DNA from: Sulfurovum sp. bin170
GTDB taxonomy: Bacteria; Campylobacterota; Campylobacteria; Campylobacterales; Sulfurovaceae
Reading direction: 5' to 3'
Length of the DNA stretch: 7,756 nt
Assembly: GCF_010892395.1 (NCBI RefSeq)
Contig: NZ_JAACKB010000345.1
Location: forward strand, 1 to 7,756
Made by a program: the position numbers and the translations under genes. The notes below the pieces were generated by a model that was not told where the DNA came from, ran no database searches, and saw only the letters and a program-made list of their open reading frames with translations. Below, one piece after another: positions 1-7,130 of the stretch (the first letter of the stretch is position 1; each line of letters starts with the position of its first letter).

Positions 1-1407
1 AAATGCCCCTCTTGGGTATCTAAATGCACAAGGTGTTGGGAAGTCTTTGGCAAATCTCATCGCTTTTACCATTGTCTCATCTGATGAGGGTGCAAAGATG
101 GTCATATTTGGAATAGCTCGGAGAAATGAGATATCAAATACTCCTTGGTGTGTCTCTCCATCCTCACCCACAAGTCCTGCTCTATCTATGGCAAATACCA
201 CGCCCAAATTCATTAGACAAACATCATGGATTATCTGGTCATAACCTCGCTGTAAAAAGGTAGAGTAGAGGACACAAAAAGGTTTAAACCCCTCTTTTGC
301 CATCGCTCCCATAGAAGTGACAGCGTGTTGCTCGGCAATTGCCACATCCCAAAATCGTTCAGGATACTTCTCCAATGCTCCACTCATCCCTGTTCCACTT
401 GGCATTGCTGCTGTGACACCGACTACTTTCTCATCTTCATCTGCTAGTTCAACTAAGGTCTCTGAAAAGATAGCTGTAGAGGCTTTGGGAGCTGATTTTT
501 TCAAAGAGTCACCTGTAGCGACATCAAAAGCTCCAACACCATGCCAATGCTCTTTTCCTGTCCCCTCTGCAACCTCATAGCCTTTTCCTTTGGTGGTCTG
601 AACATGGATAATCACTGGTCGTTTCATATCTCTTGCGATTTTTAGCGTCTCGATTAGTGAGGTAATATTGTGACCATCAATAGGACCGATATACTCCAAC
701 CCCAACTCCTCGAACATGATTCCAGGGGTGATGAGATGAAATGACTCTTCCACTCTTTTTGCCATGTAGGTCGCACTATCTGGCAGATGTTCGAGCATCT
801 CTTTTGTCTTTGCTTTGAACTTTTGATAAAACGGAGATGCCATTGTTTGAGATAGGATACGACTCACAGCACCAATGGGAGAAGCTATACTCATCTCATT
901 GTCATTGAGGATAATAATGGCAGGATATTTTCTATCCCCTAGCTCATTCATCGCCTCGTAAACCATTCCTGCACTCATGCTCCCATCACCAATTACAGCA
1001 ATAGGAACTCTCTCACCCTGTTGACCTTTTAGAGCAATCGCTTTGGCTGCACCTGTTGCTAGAGAGATGGAGGTTGAGCTATGCCCTGCCATATAATAAT
1101 CAGAGTCCGACTCTTTTGGTTTAGTGAAGCCACTAATACCGCCAAACTGTCGCAGAGTCTCAAACGAATCCCATCTTCCTGTCAGAAGCTTGTGTGCATA
1201 AGATTGATGAGAGACATCAAAGATAAATGGATTTTTCTCTGCATCAAAAACAGCGTGCATCGCCACAATAATATCAGTAGCACCCAAAGTAGAGCTAAGG
1301 TGACCACCATTTTTACTGACAACTTCCAATATTCTTTGGCGAACTTGCTCTGCTATCTCTTCTAATTCTTCTATACTTTTTGTTTTTAAATCTCCAAATT
1401 TACTCAA
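1..1407 (-). CDS. dxs: 1-deoxy-D-xylulose-5-phosphate synthase (Dxs), 3' end beyond window
   Basis: Condenses pyruvate with glyceraldehyde 3-phosphate to form 1-deoxy-D-xylulose 5-phosphate. This is the first step of the MEP route to isoprenoids, and the product also feeds thiamine and pyridoxal phosphate synthesis; the enzyme is cytosolic and needs thiamine diphosphate (ThDP) and Mg2+. I translated 469 codons, about three quarters of a roughly 610-residue family member; the rest lies beyond base 1. Visible motifs are NGGHLSS with His36, the ThDP/Mg motif GDGSMSAG (140-147) through NDN (168-170), IGPIDGHN (240-247), the ThDP-activating Glu359 in [24 protein letters not shown] (408-422), and RYPRG (463-467) at the window edge. 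The start is TTG at 1405-1407, chosen because a strong AAGGAG lies 7 nt upstream and the protein then begins SKFGDL like family members. It overlaps the hisC TGA by 4 nt (TTGA), which suggests translational coupling. Family assignment is near certain. Confidence 0.96.
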   Translation of the reverse strand, partial: MSKFGDLKTKSIEELEEIAEQVRQRILEVVSKNGGHLSSTLGATDIIVAMHAVFDAEKNPFIFDVSHQSYAHKLLTGRWDSFETLRQFGGISGFTKPKESDSDYYMAGHSSTSISLATGAAKAIALKGQQGERVPIAVIGDGSMSAGMVYEAMNELGDRKYPAIIILNDNEMSIASPIGAVSRILSQTMASPFYQKFKAKTKEMLEHLPDSATYMAKRVEESFHLITPGIMFEELGLEYIGPIDGHNITSLIETLKIARDMKRPVIIHVQTTKGKGYEVAEGTGKEHWHGVGAFDVATGDSLKKSAPKASTAIFSETLVELADEDEKVVGVTAAMPSGTGMSGALEKYPERFWDVAIAEQHAVTSMGAMAKEGFKPFCVLYSTFLQRGYDQIIHDVCLMNLGVVFAIDRAGLVGEDGETHQGVFDISFLRAIPNMTIFAPSSDETMVKAMRFAKDFPTPCAFRYPRGAF

Positions 1408-2513
1408 GTAACAACTCCTTTAAACATCTCAAAAAATCTATCATTTTGTTTTACAGTTCCAATGGTTATACGCACAGCATTCATCCCATATGAGGCGAGA
1501 TTACGGATAATCACACCCTCTTTGAAAAGTCTATCAGAAATCTCTGTAGAGTTCATGCTATCAGGAAAAAGATAGGTGATAAAATTGGTATAACTCTCAA
1601 TATACTCAAACCCATTCTCCTTTGCAAACACTTCGTATCGTCCAATCTGCCCAGCATGAAGAGCGATAGACTCCTCTACAAACTCCTCATCTTTACACGC
1701 CTCAATCGCCGCGACTAATGAGAGAGTCGAGATATTAAATGGTGGTCGCATCTTGTAAAGCTCTTTTATCATAGGAGCATTCCCAATCCCATAACCAACC
1801 CTCATCCCACCTAGACCATAGGCCTTGGAGAAAGTACCAAGATAGATAACATTATCAAAACCCATAATATCATTTGGCTCAATTCTATACTTCTCATCTT
1901 TTGCAGCGGCATACTCCATATAGGCTCCATCAACTACTACCATCGTATCTTTGTCAACAGCATCAATGATTTTTAGAACATCCTCTTTGCTCGTTGCATC
2001 TCCTGTTGGATTGTTTGGTGTACAGATATAGACTATTTTTGGTTTCTCTTCCTGCTCTTTCTGTTTATGATAAGCTTCTATAAACTCATCCACCTTATGC
2101 TCATAACTTGATGTTCTGATGATTTTAGCACCCATCTGTTTTGCATATATCTCATACATCGCAAAGGTAACTTTTGACATCAGCACCGAGTCGTTTTCAG
2201 TAAGCAATGCCCGTGAGATAAACTCCAACACTTGGTCAGAACCAGCTCCAATAATAATATTCTCATCTTGTACATTAAATCTTTTGGCAAGAGCATCTTT
2301 TAGCTCATAAAAGCTATCATCAGGATACAAAAAAGCTCTATGTGCATTATCAGCAATCGCTTTAACTACTTTTGGACTACACCCTTTTGGATTCTCATTG
2401 GATGCCAACTTTACCACATTTTCAGGGGCGATTCCAAACTCTCTAACCACCAACTCTATAGGCTTTCCTGCTTCATAAATCTTTATATCTTTTAACGCAT
2501 CATTAAACTTCAT
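1404..2513 (-). CDS. hisC: Histidinol-phosphate aminotransferase (HisC), class I/II PLP aminotransferase
   Basis: Transfers the amino group from glutamate to imidazole-acetol phosphate in histidine synthesis, in the cytosol with pyridoxal phosphate (PLP). The protein is 369 residues, normal for HisC. Motifs are ASNENP (37-42), Tyr63, PNNPTG (166-171), the cofactor Asp195 in VVDGAYMEY, the Schiff-base lysine Lys230 in [16 protein letters not shown] with Arg238, and the carboxylate-binding Arg348 in VRITIGT. I start at the ATG at 2511-2513 rather than the ATG two codons earlier. AAAGGA lies 5 nt before the chosen ATG but runs directly into the earlier one, and family members begin MKFN. The gene starts 23 nt after the pheA stop, and its TGA overlaps the dxs start. 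The position next to pheA suggests it may also transaminate phenylpyruvate or related aromatic keto acids, as some HisC proteins do; that role is inferred. Confidence 0.93.
   Translation of the reverse strand: MKFNDALKDIKIYEAGKPIELVVREFGIAPENVVKLASNENPKGCSPKVVKAIADNAHRAFLYPDDSFYELKDALAKRFNVQDENIIIGAGSDQVLEFISRALLTENDSVLMSKVTFAMYEIYAKQMGAKIIRTSSYEHKVDEFIEAYHKQKEQEEKPKIVYICTPNNPTGDATSKEDVLKIIDAVDKDTMVVVDGAYMEYAAAKDEKYRIEPNDIMGFDNVIYLGTFSKAYGLGGMRVGYGIGNAPMIKELYKMRPPFNISTLSLVAAIEACKDEEFVEESIALHAGQIGRYEVFAKENGFEYIESYTNFITYLFPDSMNSTEISDRLFKEGVIIRNLASYGMNAVRITIGTVKQNDRFFEMFKGVVT
1415..1420 (-). promoter_or_regulatory. Shine-Dalgarno site that sets the dxs TTG start
   Basis: The minus strand reads AAGGAG, 7 nt before the TTG at 1405-1407 and inside the last codons of hisC. 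It is the only good ribosome binding site near the beginning of the Dxs reading frame, and it supports a non-ATG start placed on the hisC stop codon. Confidence 0.8.
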
Positions 2514-2518
2514 TATCA

Positions 2519-2524
2519 TCCTTT
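2519..2524 (-). promoter_or_regulatory. Shine-Dalgarno site that sets the hisC start
   Basis: The minus strand reads AAAGGA, ending 5 nt before the ATG at 2511-2513. The alternative ATG at 2517-2519 shares its A with this site and so has no usable spacing. This decides the shorter hisC start. Confidence 0.75.
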
Positions 2525-2536
2525 AGATTTTTACCT

Positions 2537-3595
2537 CTATACATCATCTGCCTCTTTGACATAAGAGCCGAGTATTTTTATACAATCTCCATGTTTCTTG
2601 ATAATCTCTCGAATCGCTACATCATTTTGATGTCCATTAAACTCAATAAAAAAGAGTGATTTTCCATCAACAATATGAGATTTGATTTTAGTGAGGTTAA
2701 TATTGGCTTTTTCAAAATCATTGAGGAACTCGACCAAAGCCCCAGGGGTATTTGGCAATCGAACCAAAATAGAGGTTTTATCATCCCCTGAAGGTAGGTT
2801 TTCAAAATCACTAATAATAAAAAATCGTGTTCTATTGTTGTCACTGTCTTGAATATTATCAAAAAGTAGAGGCAACTTGTAGAGTGTGGATGCCACTTTG
2901 GGACAGATTGCCGCGGCCTCATTATCTTTTAGTGATAGTTTTACCGCCTTAACTGTTGATTCAACAGGAATATACTCCACCTCATCAAGTCCCAAATCTT
3001 CCAAAAATTTACGACACTGACCAAATGCAATATCTTTTGAATAGATTCGTTTAATTCCCTTGACATCAGGGCTAAGCGTTGCAAAAGCCAAATGCACATC
3101 TAACACTACCTCGGCGATGATTTTTAAGTCATAAGTATCAAGGGAGTGGATAGTATCACTTACAATTCCATTGGAGCTATTTTCTATCGCAACCACACCA
3201 AACTTAGCCGTACCTCTGCTCACCTCTCTAAAAATACCTTGGATAGAGTTAATAGGAAGATAAGCACTCATCGCCCCAAACTTACTCTCCGCTGCTTGGT
3301 GGGTAAAACTAGCCTCTGGCCCTAAATAGGCTACTCGCTCAGGCAGTTCAAGATTTCTTGCCACTGTAAACATCTCTAAAAAGAGTGCATCAATTGCCGA
3401 GTCCGTTAACTTTCCACTATTTTGTGCTTTGAGACGATTGAGGATAGCCTGTTCTCTCTCTGGTCTATAGATTGGTGCGCCTGTTATGTTCTTTAACGCA
3501 CCCACCTGATGAACGAAGTCCATACGCTCATTATAAAGTTTTAGTAGCGTGTCATCTATATTGTCAATCTCTATGCGTAATTCATCAAGTGTCAT
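2537..3595 (-). CDS. pheA: Bifunctional chorismate mutase / prephenate dehydratase (P-protein)
   Basis: Converts chorismate to prephenate and then prephenate to phenylpyruvate, the committed steps to phenylalanine. The 352 residues hold three domains in the usual order. The AroQ-type chorismate mutase (about 1-85) shows Arg7, Arg24, Lys35 and PEREQ (45-49). The prephenate dehydratase (about 87-265) shows LGPEASFTHQAA (91-102), GVVAIENSSNGIV (133-145) and the catalytic-type motif TRF (256-258). A C-terminal ACT domain (about 274-350) is the phenylalanine sensor in this family, with PGALVEFL (284-291). The usual ESRP of the ACT site reads KSHI here (305-308), so feedback inhibition may differ. 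The start at 3593-3595 has AAAGGA 6 nt upstream and gives MTLDELR, the expected beginning of an AroQ domain. The leader region carries the inverted repeat at 3615-3672. The product goes naturally to the downstream aminotransferase. Confidence 0.95.
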   Translation of the reverse strand: MTLDELRIEIDNIDDTLLKLYNERMDFVHQVGALKNITGAPIYRPEREQAILNRLKAQNSGKLTDSAIDALFLEMFTVARNLELPERVAYLGPEASFTHQAAESKFGAMSAYLPINSIQGIFREVSRGTAKFGVVAIENSSNGIVSDTIHSLDTYDLKIIAEVVLDVHLAFATLSPDVKGIKRIYSKDIAFGQCRKFLEDLGLDEVEYIPVESTVKAVKLSLKDNEAAAICPKVASTLYKLPLLFDNIQDSDNNRTRFFIISDFENLPSGDDKTSILVRLPNTPGALVEFLNDFEKANINLTKIKSHIVDGKSLFFIEFNGHQNDVAIREIIKKHGDCIKILGSYVKEADDV

Positions 3596-3601
3596 CTTTT
3601 T

Positions 3602-3607
3602 TCCTTT
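3602..3607 (-). promoter_or_regulatory. Shine-Dalgarno site that sets the pheA start
   Basis: The minus strand reads AAAGGA, 6 nt before the ATG at 3593-3595. It lies just downstream, in transcription order, of the inverted repeat, only 7 nt from its edge. A strong hairpin there could affect ribosome access, but the site itself is not inside the stem. Confidence 0.75.
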
Positions 3608-3614
3608 ATTTATG

Positions 3615-3672
3615 CGTAGGGTCGGTAACACCGACCATTTAATATCAGATGGTCGGTGTTACCGACCCTACG
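3615..3672. repeat. Perfect 24-bp inverted repeat of two REP-like hairpin units
   Basis: The arms at 3615-3638 and 3649-3672 are exact reverse complements, with a 10-nt loop TTAATATCAG (3639-3648). Each arm is itself palindromic: GGTCGGT, a 3-nt spacer, then ACCGACC (3620-3636 and 3651-3667). Each small hairpin is preceded, on its own outward side, by GTAG (3616-3619 on plus, 3668-3671 on minus). GTAG at the hairpin foot is the hallmark of REP elements handled by REP-associated tyrosine transposases, and two inverted units resemble a BIME. The high GC of the arms contrasts with the AT-rich surroundings. The element fills most of the 72-nt lysA-pheA gap and contributes the lysA stop codon TAG. 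No run of T follows on the minus strand, so it does not look like a standard intrinsic terminator. An RNA hairpin role in the operon is possible. That it is dispersed elsewhere in the genome is inferred. Confidence 0.85.
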
Positions 3673-4888
3673 ATTGCCAACTTGTATCACAAGCCTCTTC
3701 TAGGCGTATCTGGTCTTGAAAATTTTCTCTTTGGCGAATCAGATAATCCTCTCCACCCATCAAAGCCACCTCTGCTGACCTATTTCGTGTATTATAGTTA
3801 CTAGACATCGTAAATCCATATGCCCCTGCACTATGCACCACCAAAATATCATTGTGATTCATAATCGGTAGCTCAACATCTTTACCCAAAAAGTCTCCAC
3901 TCTCACAAACAGGACCCACCACATCAGCCAAACTCTTCTCTCCATCTCTCTGAACAGCCTCTATCTTGTGATAGGCACTATATAGACTAGGACGAAGTAG
4001 GTCATTCATAGCACCATCAACCACCACAAATCGCTTCTCACCATTCTGCTTCTCATAGAGAACTTTGGTCAAGAAGATACCAGAGTTTGCCATCATATAT
4101 CGCCCTGGTTCATTAACGATTGTCAAATCCAAGCCTTTGATAGCCTGAGTGACAGCAAGAGCATACGCCTCTGTTTTGATAGTCACTTCACTATCATAAA
4201 CCACACCAAGTCCACCACCAACATCAAAAAATTTAATGTCAATATCAATAGCGTTAAGTGAACGAACCAAATCAGCAACTATTCCACACGCCTCTGCGAT
4301 TGGGGCTAACTCTGTGAGCTGTGAACCGATATGAAAATGAATCCCAATAGGATTAAGATTTTTTGACTTTTTAGCATAGATATACATCCGTTTAGCAGAG
4401 TCTATACTAACCCCAAACTTGTTCTCATGCAGTCCTGTTGAGATATAGGGATGAGTCTTTGGGTCAACATTAGGATTCACTCGAATAGAGATTCTAGCCT
4501 CCATATCAAACTCTTTTGCTATCATCTCCACTCGTTTCATCTCAGCTTCACTCTCTAGATTAATAAACAAAATCTGCTCTTTTAAAGCATATCGTATCTC
4601 ATCATCTCTCTTCCCCACACCAGAAAATATGATTTTATATCTCTCCACTCCTGCTTTCAAAGCTCTTTTGATTTCACCAATACTAACACAATCAGCCCCA
4701 GCCCCTTGCTTTGCTAGATGTCTAATAACAGCTAGATTCGAGTTAGATTTAACAGCATATGCCACTAGAGATTTCTTCCCATCAAAAGCACCTTTTAACT
4801 CCTCATATCGTCTCGTTATATTATCAAAATCATATACATATAGTGGGGTGTTGTACTTCTCTACTAGTGTTTTTATATCTAAACTCAT
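3668..4888 (-). CDS. lysA: Diaminopimelate decarboxylase (LysA)
   Basis: Decarboxylates meso-2,6-diaminopimelate to L-lysine, the last step of lysine synthesis, in the cytosol with PLP. It is a fold-type III enzyme of 406 residues, the usual length. Motifs in order are VAYAVKSNSN with the PLP lysine Lys47, FHIGSQ (185-190), the phosphate-binding VGGGLG (223-228), NEPGRY (259-264), the active-site cysteine motif CESGD (328-332) contributed by the partner subunit of the dimer, and AGAYGFTMSSNYNTR (354-368). The ATG at 4886-4888 has a modest AGGA 10 nt upstream and gives MSLDIKTLVEKYNTPLYVYD, a typical beginning. A candidate promoter lies in the 52-nt gap before it. The last codon and the stop (TCG TAG) fall at and within the edge of the inverted repeat, so the C-terminal residues may have been altered by insertion of that element; all catalytic motifs are well upstream. 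Confidence 0.96.
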   Translation of the reverse strand: MSLDIKTLVEKYNTPLYVYDFDNITRRYEELKGAFDGKKSLVAYAVKSNSNLAVIRHLAKQGAGADCVSIGEIKRALKAGVERYKIIFSGVGKRDDEIRYALKEQILFINLESEAEMKRVEMIAKEFDMEARISIRVNPNVDPKTHPYISTGLHENKFGVSIDSAKRMYIYAKKSKNLNPIGIHFHIGSQLTELAPIAEACGIVADLVRSLNAIDIDIKFFDVGGGLGVVYDSEVTIKTEAYALAVTQAIKGLDLTIVNEPGRYMMANSGIFLTKVLYEKQNGEKRFVVVDGAMNDLLRPSLYSAYHKIEAVQRDGEKSLADVVGPVCESGDFLGKDVELPIMNHNDILVVHSAGAYGFTMSSNYNTRNRSAEVALMGGEDYLIRQRENFQDQIRLEEACDTSWQS

Positions 4889-4922
4889 TTTAGTTAAATC
4901 CTAATTATTGTTATTTCACGCG

Positions 4923-4928
4923 ATTTTA
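4923..4928 (-). promoter_or_regulatory. Candidate -10 box of an internal promoter for lysA
   Basis: The minus strand reads TTTAGATAAAATCGCG with TAAAAT as the -10 box, in the 52-nt gap between the permease and lysA. It closely resembles the context of the rplY box (TTTAGATATAATTCGC). No clear -35 is visible, which is normal for the main sigma factor of Campylobacterota. A start point about 7 nt downstream would give a leader of some 28 nt containing the AGGA site. It could allow lysA-pheA-hisC-dxs to be expressed apart from rplY-pth. Confidence 0.5.
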
Positions 4929-4940
4929 TCTAAAGTTTGG

Positions 4941-5996
4941 TTATATTCTCTTTTTTGCTTTTCCCAAAGTATAAATCGCGTATACCCAAAGAAGTGATAT
5001 AGGTAGTATAGTTGCCAATTCAGGGATAATCACAGCAGTAGCCCCCATCTGTTGTAGAGCAAAAAGACCCCCCCAAGTAAATAGCGTTCCACCCAAAGCT
5101 TTGATGGTAGTTCCACCTAGATTCATATATCGTGCATGAAAGGGGAAACGAAAAATCAGTATCATGAGAAGTGCGATAGAGAAAAGTGGTAGAACAGTTT
5201 TTCCATAAATATCTGAACGCACTTTATAGGTTCCTACCCCTTGTGTAGTAAGTAGTTTTTTTGCAATAAGACTCTCATATAGAGTAAGTTGCTTATCCTC
5301 ATAGATTGAATTTAATATCTTTGGGTGATAACCTTTTAGAGTATTTAGTCTCTCAATCTGCTCTATTTTTAGGATTGGATTTCCATCAATATCTATCGCC
5401 TTACTCTTTTGAGTTACACTCTCTGCTAACCACTCCGAATCATGATAACTAGCACTATTGGCACTCAGTACTCTGATAACTTTATCATCCTCTAGTTCAA
5501 AAATAGTAAGATTTTCAAGTCTTTTCTCATAAGGAAGTAGTGAACCTATATAGACAAAACTATTGTTATATTTAAAAAAAAGGTCTTCACTTCTCTTAAT
5601 ATTGTACTCATTTTTGTGCAATGCTTTTGCTGTATCCTGTGCTATTGCAAATGAGGTAAAGTTAAGCCCAACAAAAAGCAGATAGGTAGCCAAAGAGATA
5701 AATAGAAACGGTCTAAAAACCTCTACGCGTGATACACCCAAAGCATATATAGCACCCATTGTATTTCGTTTTATAAATATAATCTTTGTCCAGATGCCAC
5801 CAAAGATAATTGCTAATGGGTAAAGAAGATTAAGTGACTCTTGCCACTTATTGAAGATATAGAGTACTTTAATATTAAAAGATGGAAGAGATGAACCATT
5901 CATCAAAAAATCAAGACCCGCAAAAAGTCCTGTGAGTCCCATAAGGATGATAAGCATATTTTTCAGATAATGAAAAGCGATATACTTAAAGAGCAT
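4941..5996 (-). CDS. lptG: LptF/LptG (YjgP/YjgQ) family lipopolysaccharide export permease
   Basis: This family forms the transmembrane part of the LptB2FG ABC transporter, which extracts lipopolysaccharide from the inner membrane and passes it to the periplasmic LptC/LptA bridge. The 351-residue protein has the family layout. Three hydrophobic helices come first (about 11-32, 55-75, 97-118), then a large soluble periplasmic region expected to be the beta-jellyroll (about 120-255), then three more helices (about 266-285, 300-320, 326-345). The cytoplasmic stretch RNTMGAIYALGVSR (77-90) matches the coupling-helix region that contacts LptB. The start at 5994-5996 has AAAGGA 6 nt upstream, and that site is formed by the last codons and stop region of pth. 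A run of seven G encodes TWGGL near residue 309. Family membership is firm; LptG rather than LptF is less certain, as paralogues are hard to separate by eye. Confidence 0.85.
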   Translation of the reverse strand: MLFKYIAFHYLKNMLIILMGLTGLFAGLDFLMNGSSLPSFNIKVLYIFNKWQESLNLLYPLAIIFGGIWTKIIFIKRNTMGAIYALGVSRVEVFRPFLFISLATYLLFVGLNFTSFAIAQDTAKALHKNEYNIKRSEDLFFKYNNSFVYIGSLLPYEKRLENLTIFELEDDKVIRVLSANSASYHDSEWLAESVTQKSKAIDIDGNPILKIEQIERLNTLKGYHPKILNSIYEDKQLTLYESLIAKKLLTTQGVGTYKVRSDIYGKTVLPLFSIALLMILIFRFPFHARYMNLGGTTIKALGGTLFTWGGLFALQQMGATAVIIPELATILPISLLWVYAIYTLGKAKKRI

Positions 5997-5999
5997 CTT

Positions 6000-6563
6000 T
6001 TATCCTTTAAAGATTTTCAGAGAGTATCGTGACTTCACCTCATTTAGCTCTTTATTTTCTAGCTCTTTTATATCTTCCGCCGTATGTTCTATCCAATCAT
6101 CCAATATTTTTTCTTCATCCAAGGAGAAGTTAGATAGGACATAATCCACCACTTGACCTCTGTGTTCGGGTTTACCAACTCCCATTCTCACACGGATATA
6201 CTCTTTTCCAATTGTAGAATCAATCGAACGCAGACCATTGTGACCACCATGACCACCACCCTTTTTGAAACGCAATGCAGAGAAAGGTAGGTCTATATCA
6301 TCATGAATAACGATAATATCATCCAATTCTACTTTATAAAAGTTCTTAACAGCTATTAGACTTCTACCTGATAAGTTCATATAGGTCATTGGTTTTAAAA
6401 AAAGAGTTTGATTTGATTTAAAAAGTTTTCCAAAAAAAGAGTTTTTGGAGACATCTCTAGCTCCAGAGTCAGAGACAAGTTTGTCAATAACTCTAAAACC
6501 GATGTTGTGCCGTGTCTGTTCGTATTGTATCCCAGGATTACCAAGACCTACGATTAACAACAT
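6000..6563 (-). CDS. pth: Peptidyl-tRNA hydrolase (Pth)
   Basis: Cleaves the ester bond of peptidyl-tRNAs that drop off stalled ribosomes, recycling tRNA in the cytosol. The 187 residues match the bacterial Pth1 length. Motifs are GLGNPG (6-11) with Asn9, TRHNIGF (17-23) with the catalytic His19, KPMTYMNLSG (57-66) with Asn63, HDDIDLPF (87-94) with Asp88, and KKGGGHGGHNGLRSI (100-114) with His108 and Asn109. The active-site set is complete. The ATG shares one base with the rplY TAA (TAATG) and has no strong Shine-Dalgarno of its own, so translation is probably coupled to rplY, a pairing seen in many bacteria. Its last codons, AAA GGA TAA, double as the ribosome binding site of the permease gene. 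Confidence 0.96.
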   Translation of the reverse strand: MLLIVGLGNPGIQYEQTRHNIGFRVIDKLVSDSGARDVSKNSFFGKLFKSNQTLFLKPMTYMNLSGRSLIAVKNFYKVELDDIIVIHDDIDLPFSALRFKKGGGHGGHNGLRSIDSTIGKEYIRVRMGVGKPEHRGQVVDYVLSNFSLDEEKILDDWIEHTAEDIKELENKELNEVKSRYSLKIFKG

Positions 6564-7099
6564 TATTTTGCTTTAATAACACCGCAGATAGCAACATCTG
6601 CTCTATCCATAAAACGACAATTTGCAGGTGCTTCAATATCTCTAATAAGAATAGAGTCATCTCTATCAAGCTCCTCAACATCAAGTACAAAGTTCGATGG
6701 CATATCTTCGATAGCTCCTCTTACTTTAATTCTCTTTTTTGACTGAATTAGTACACCTTTGTTTTTGATACCTTTTGGGATACCTGTTGTCTTCACTGGA
6801 ATAAGAAAATTTGTCTTTTGACCAGGAACTGCAACTCTAAGGTCAACATGTCGAACATCACCATTTACTGGGTGCAGTTGATACTCTTGAATCACTGTTT
6901 TTAGCTCTTTACCATCTACTGTAAAGTTCAGTGTCAATCCCTCTTTTGCTCTTACAGCTTTTACAAAATCACCTCTTTTAAACGCAGCTTGAATATTCTC
7001 TACACCATTTGCATAGATGTTAGCTGTTAGATAACCATCTCTTCTTAGTCTTCTAGCTGAAGCTGAGCCGATACTCTCTCTAGTAATACCTTCTAACAT
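6563..7099 (-). CDS. rplY: 50S ribosomal protein bL25, long CTC/TL5 form
   Basis: Binds 5S rRNA in the central protuberance of the large ribosomal subunit. The 178 residues contain the short L25 fold (about 1-92), with the typical IQEYQLHPVNGDVRHVDLRV stretch (70-89). It is followed by the extra beta-rich C-terminal domain (about 96-178) of the CTC or TL5 form, with TTGIPKGIKNKGVL and a DIEAPAN segment. E. coli L25 lacks this second domain, while most other bacteria have it. The ATG at 7097-7099 has AAGGA 5 nt upstream. A promoter-like TATAAT lies 31 nt before the start codon, so rplY probably begins a transcription unit that continues into pth and beyond. The stop overlaps the pth start by one base. 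Confidence 0.95.
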   Translation of the reverse strand: MLEGITRESIGSASARRLRRDGYLTANIYANGVENIQAAFKRGDFVKAVRAKEGLTLNFTVDGKELKTVIQEYQLHPVNGDVRHVDLRVAVPGQKTNFLIPVKTTGIPKGIKNKGVLIQSKKRIKVRGAIEDMPSNFVLDVEELDRDDSILIRDIEAPANCRFMDRADVAICGVIKAK

Positions 7100-7130
7100 T
7101 TCTGTCCTTATATTTTGAAATTAGGGGCGA

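Noticed and set aside
47..1365. Plus-strand open frames at 47-244, 317-580 and 1081-1365
   Set aside because: They lie opposite the clearly coding dxs gene, have no recognisable protein features or ribosome binding sites, and arise from its codon pattern.
2514..2519. hisC start two codons upstream at 2517-2519
   Set aside because: The Shine-Dalgarno AAAGGA touches this ATG, leaving no spacing; the ATG at 2511-2513 is spaced 5 nt from it.
2119..2922. Open frames at 2119-2310 (plus) and 2617-2922 (minus)
   Set aside because: They are out-of-frame shadows of hisC and pheA with no recognisable content.
3596..3631. Longer pheA beginning at a GTG at 3629-3631
   Set aside because: That start lies inside the inverted repeat and adds 12 residues unlike any AroQ domain; the ATG at 3593-3595 has a well-spaced AAAGGA.
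3615..3672. Inverted repeat as an intrinsic terminator after lysA
   Set aside because: No T run follows the stem on the minus strand; instead an A-rich segment with the pheA ribosome binding site follows directly.
5574..5581. Eight-A run (T8 in the coding strand) within the permease gene as a phase-variation tract
   Set aside because: It encodes an ordinary LFFK segment in an AT-rich gene, and such short A/T runs are common by chance here.
4629..6742. Plus-strand open frames at 4629-4904 and 6512-6742
   Set aside because: They lie opposite lysA and the pth/rplY junction, whose minus-strand products have complete family motifs.
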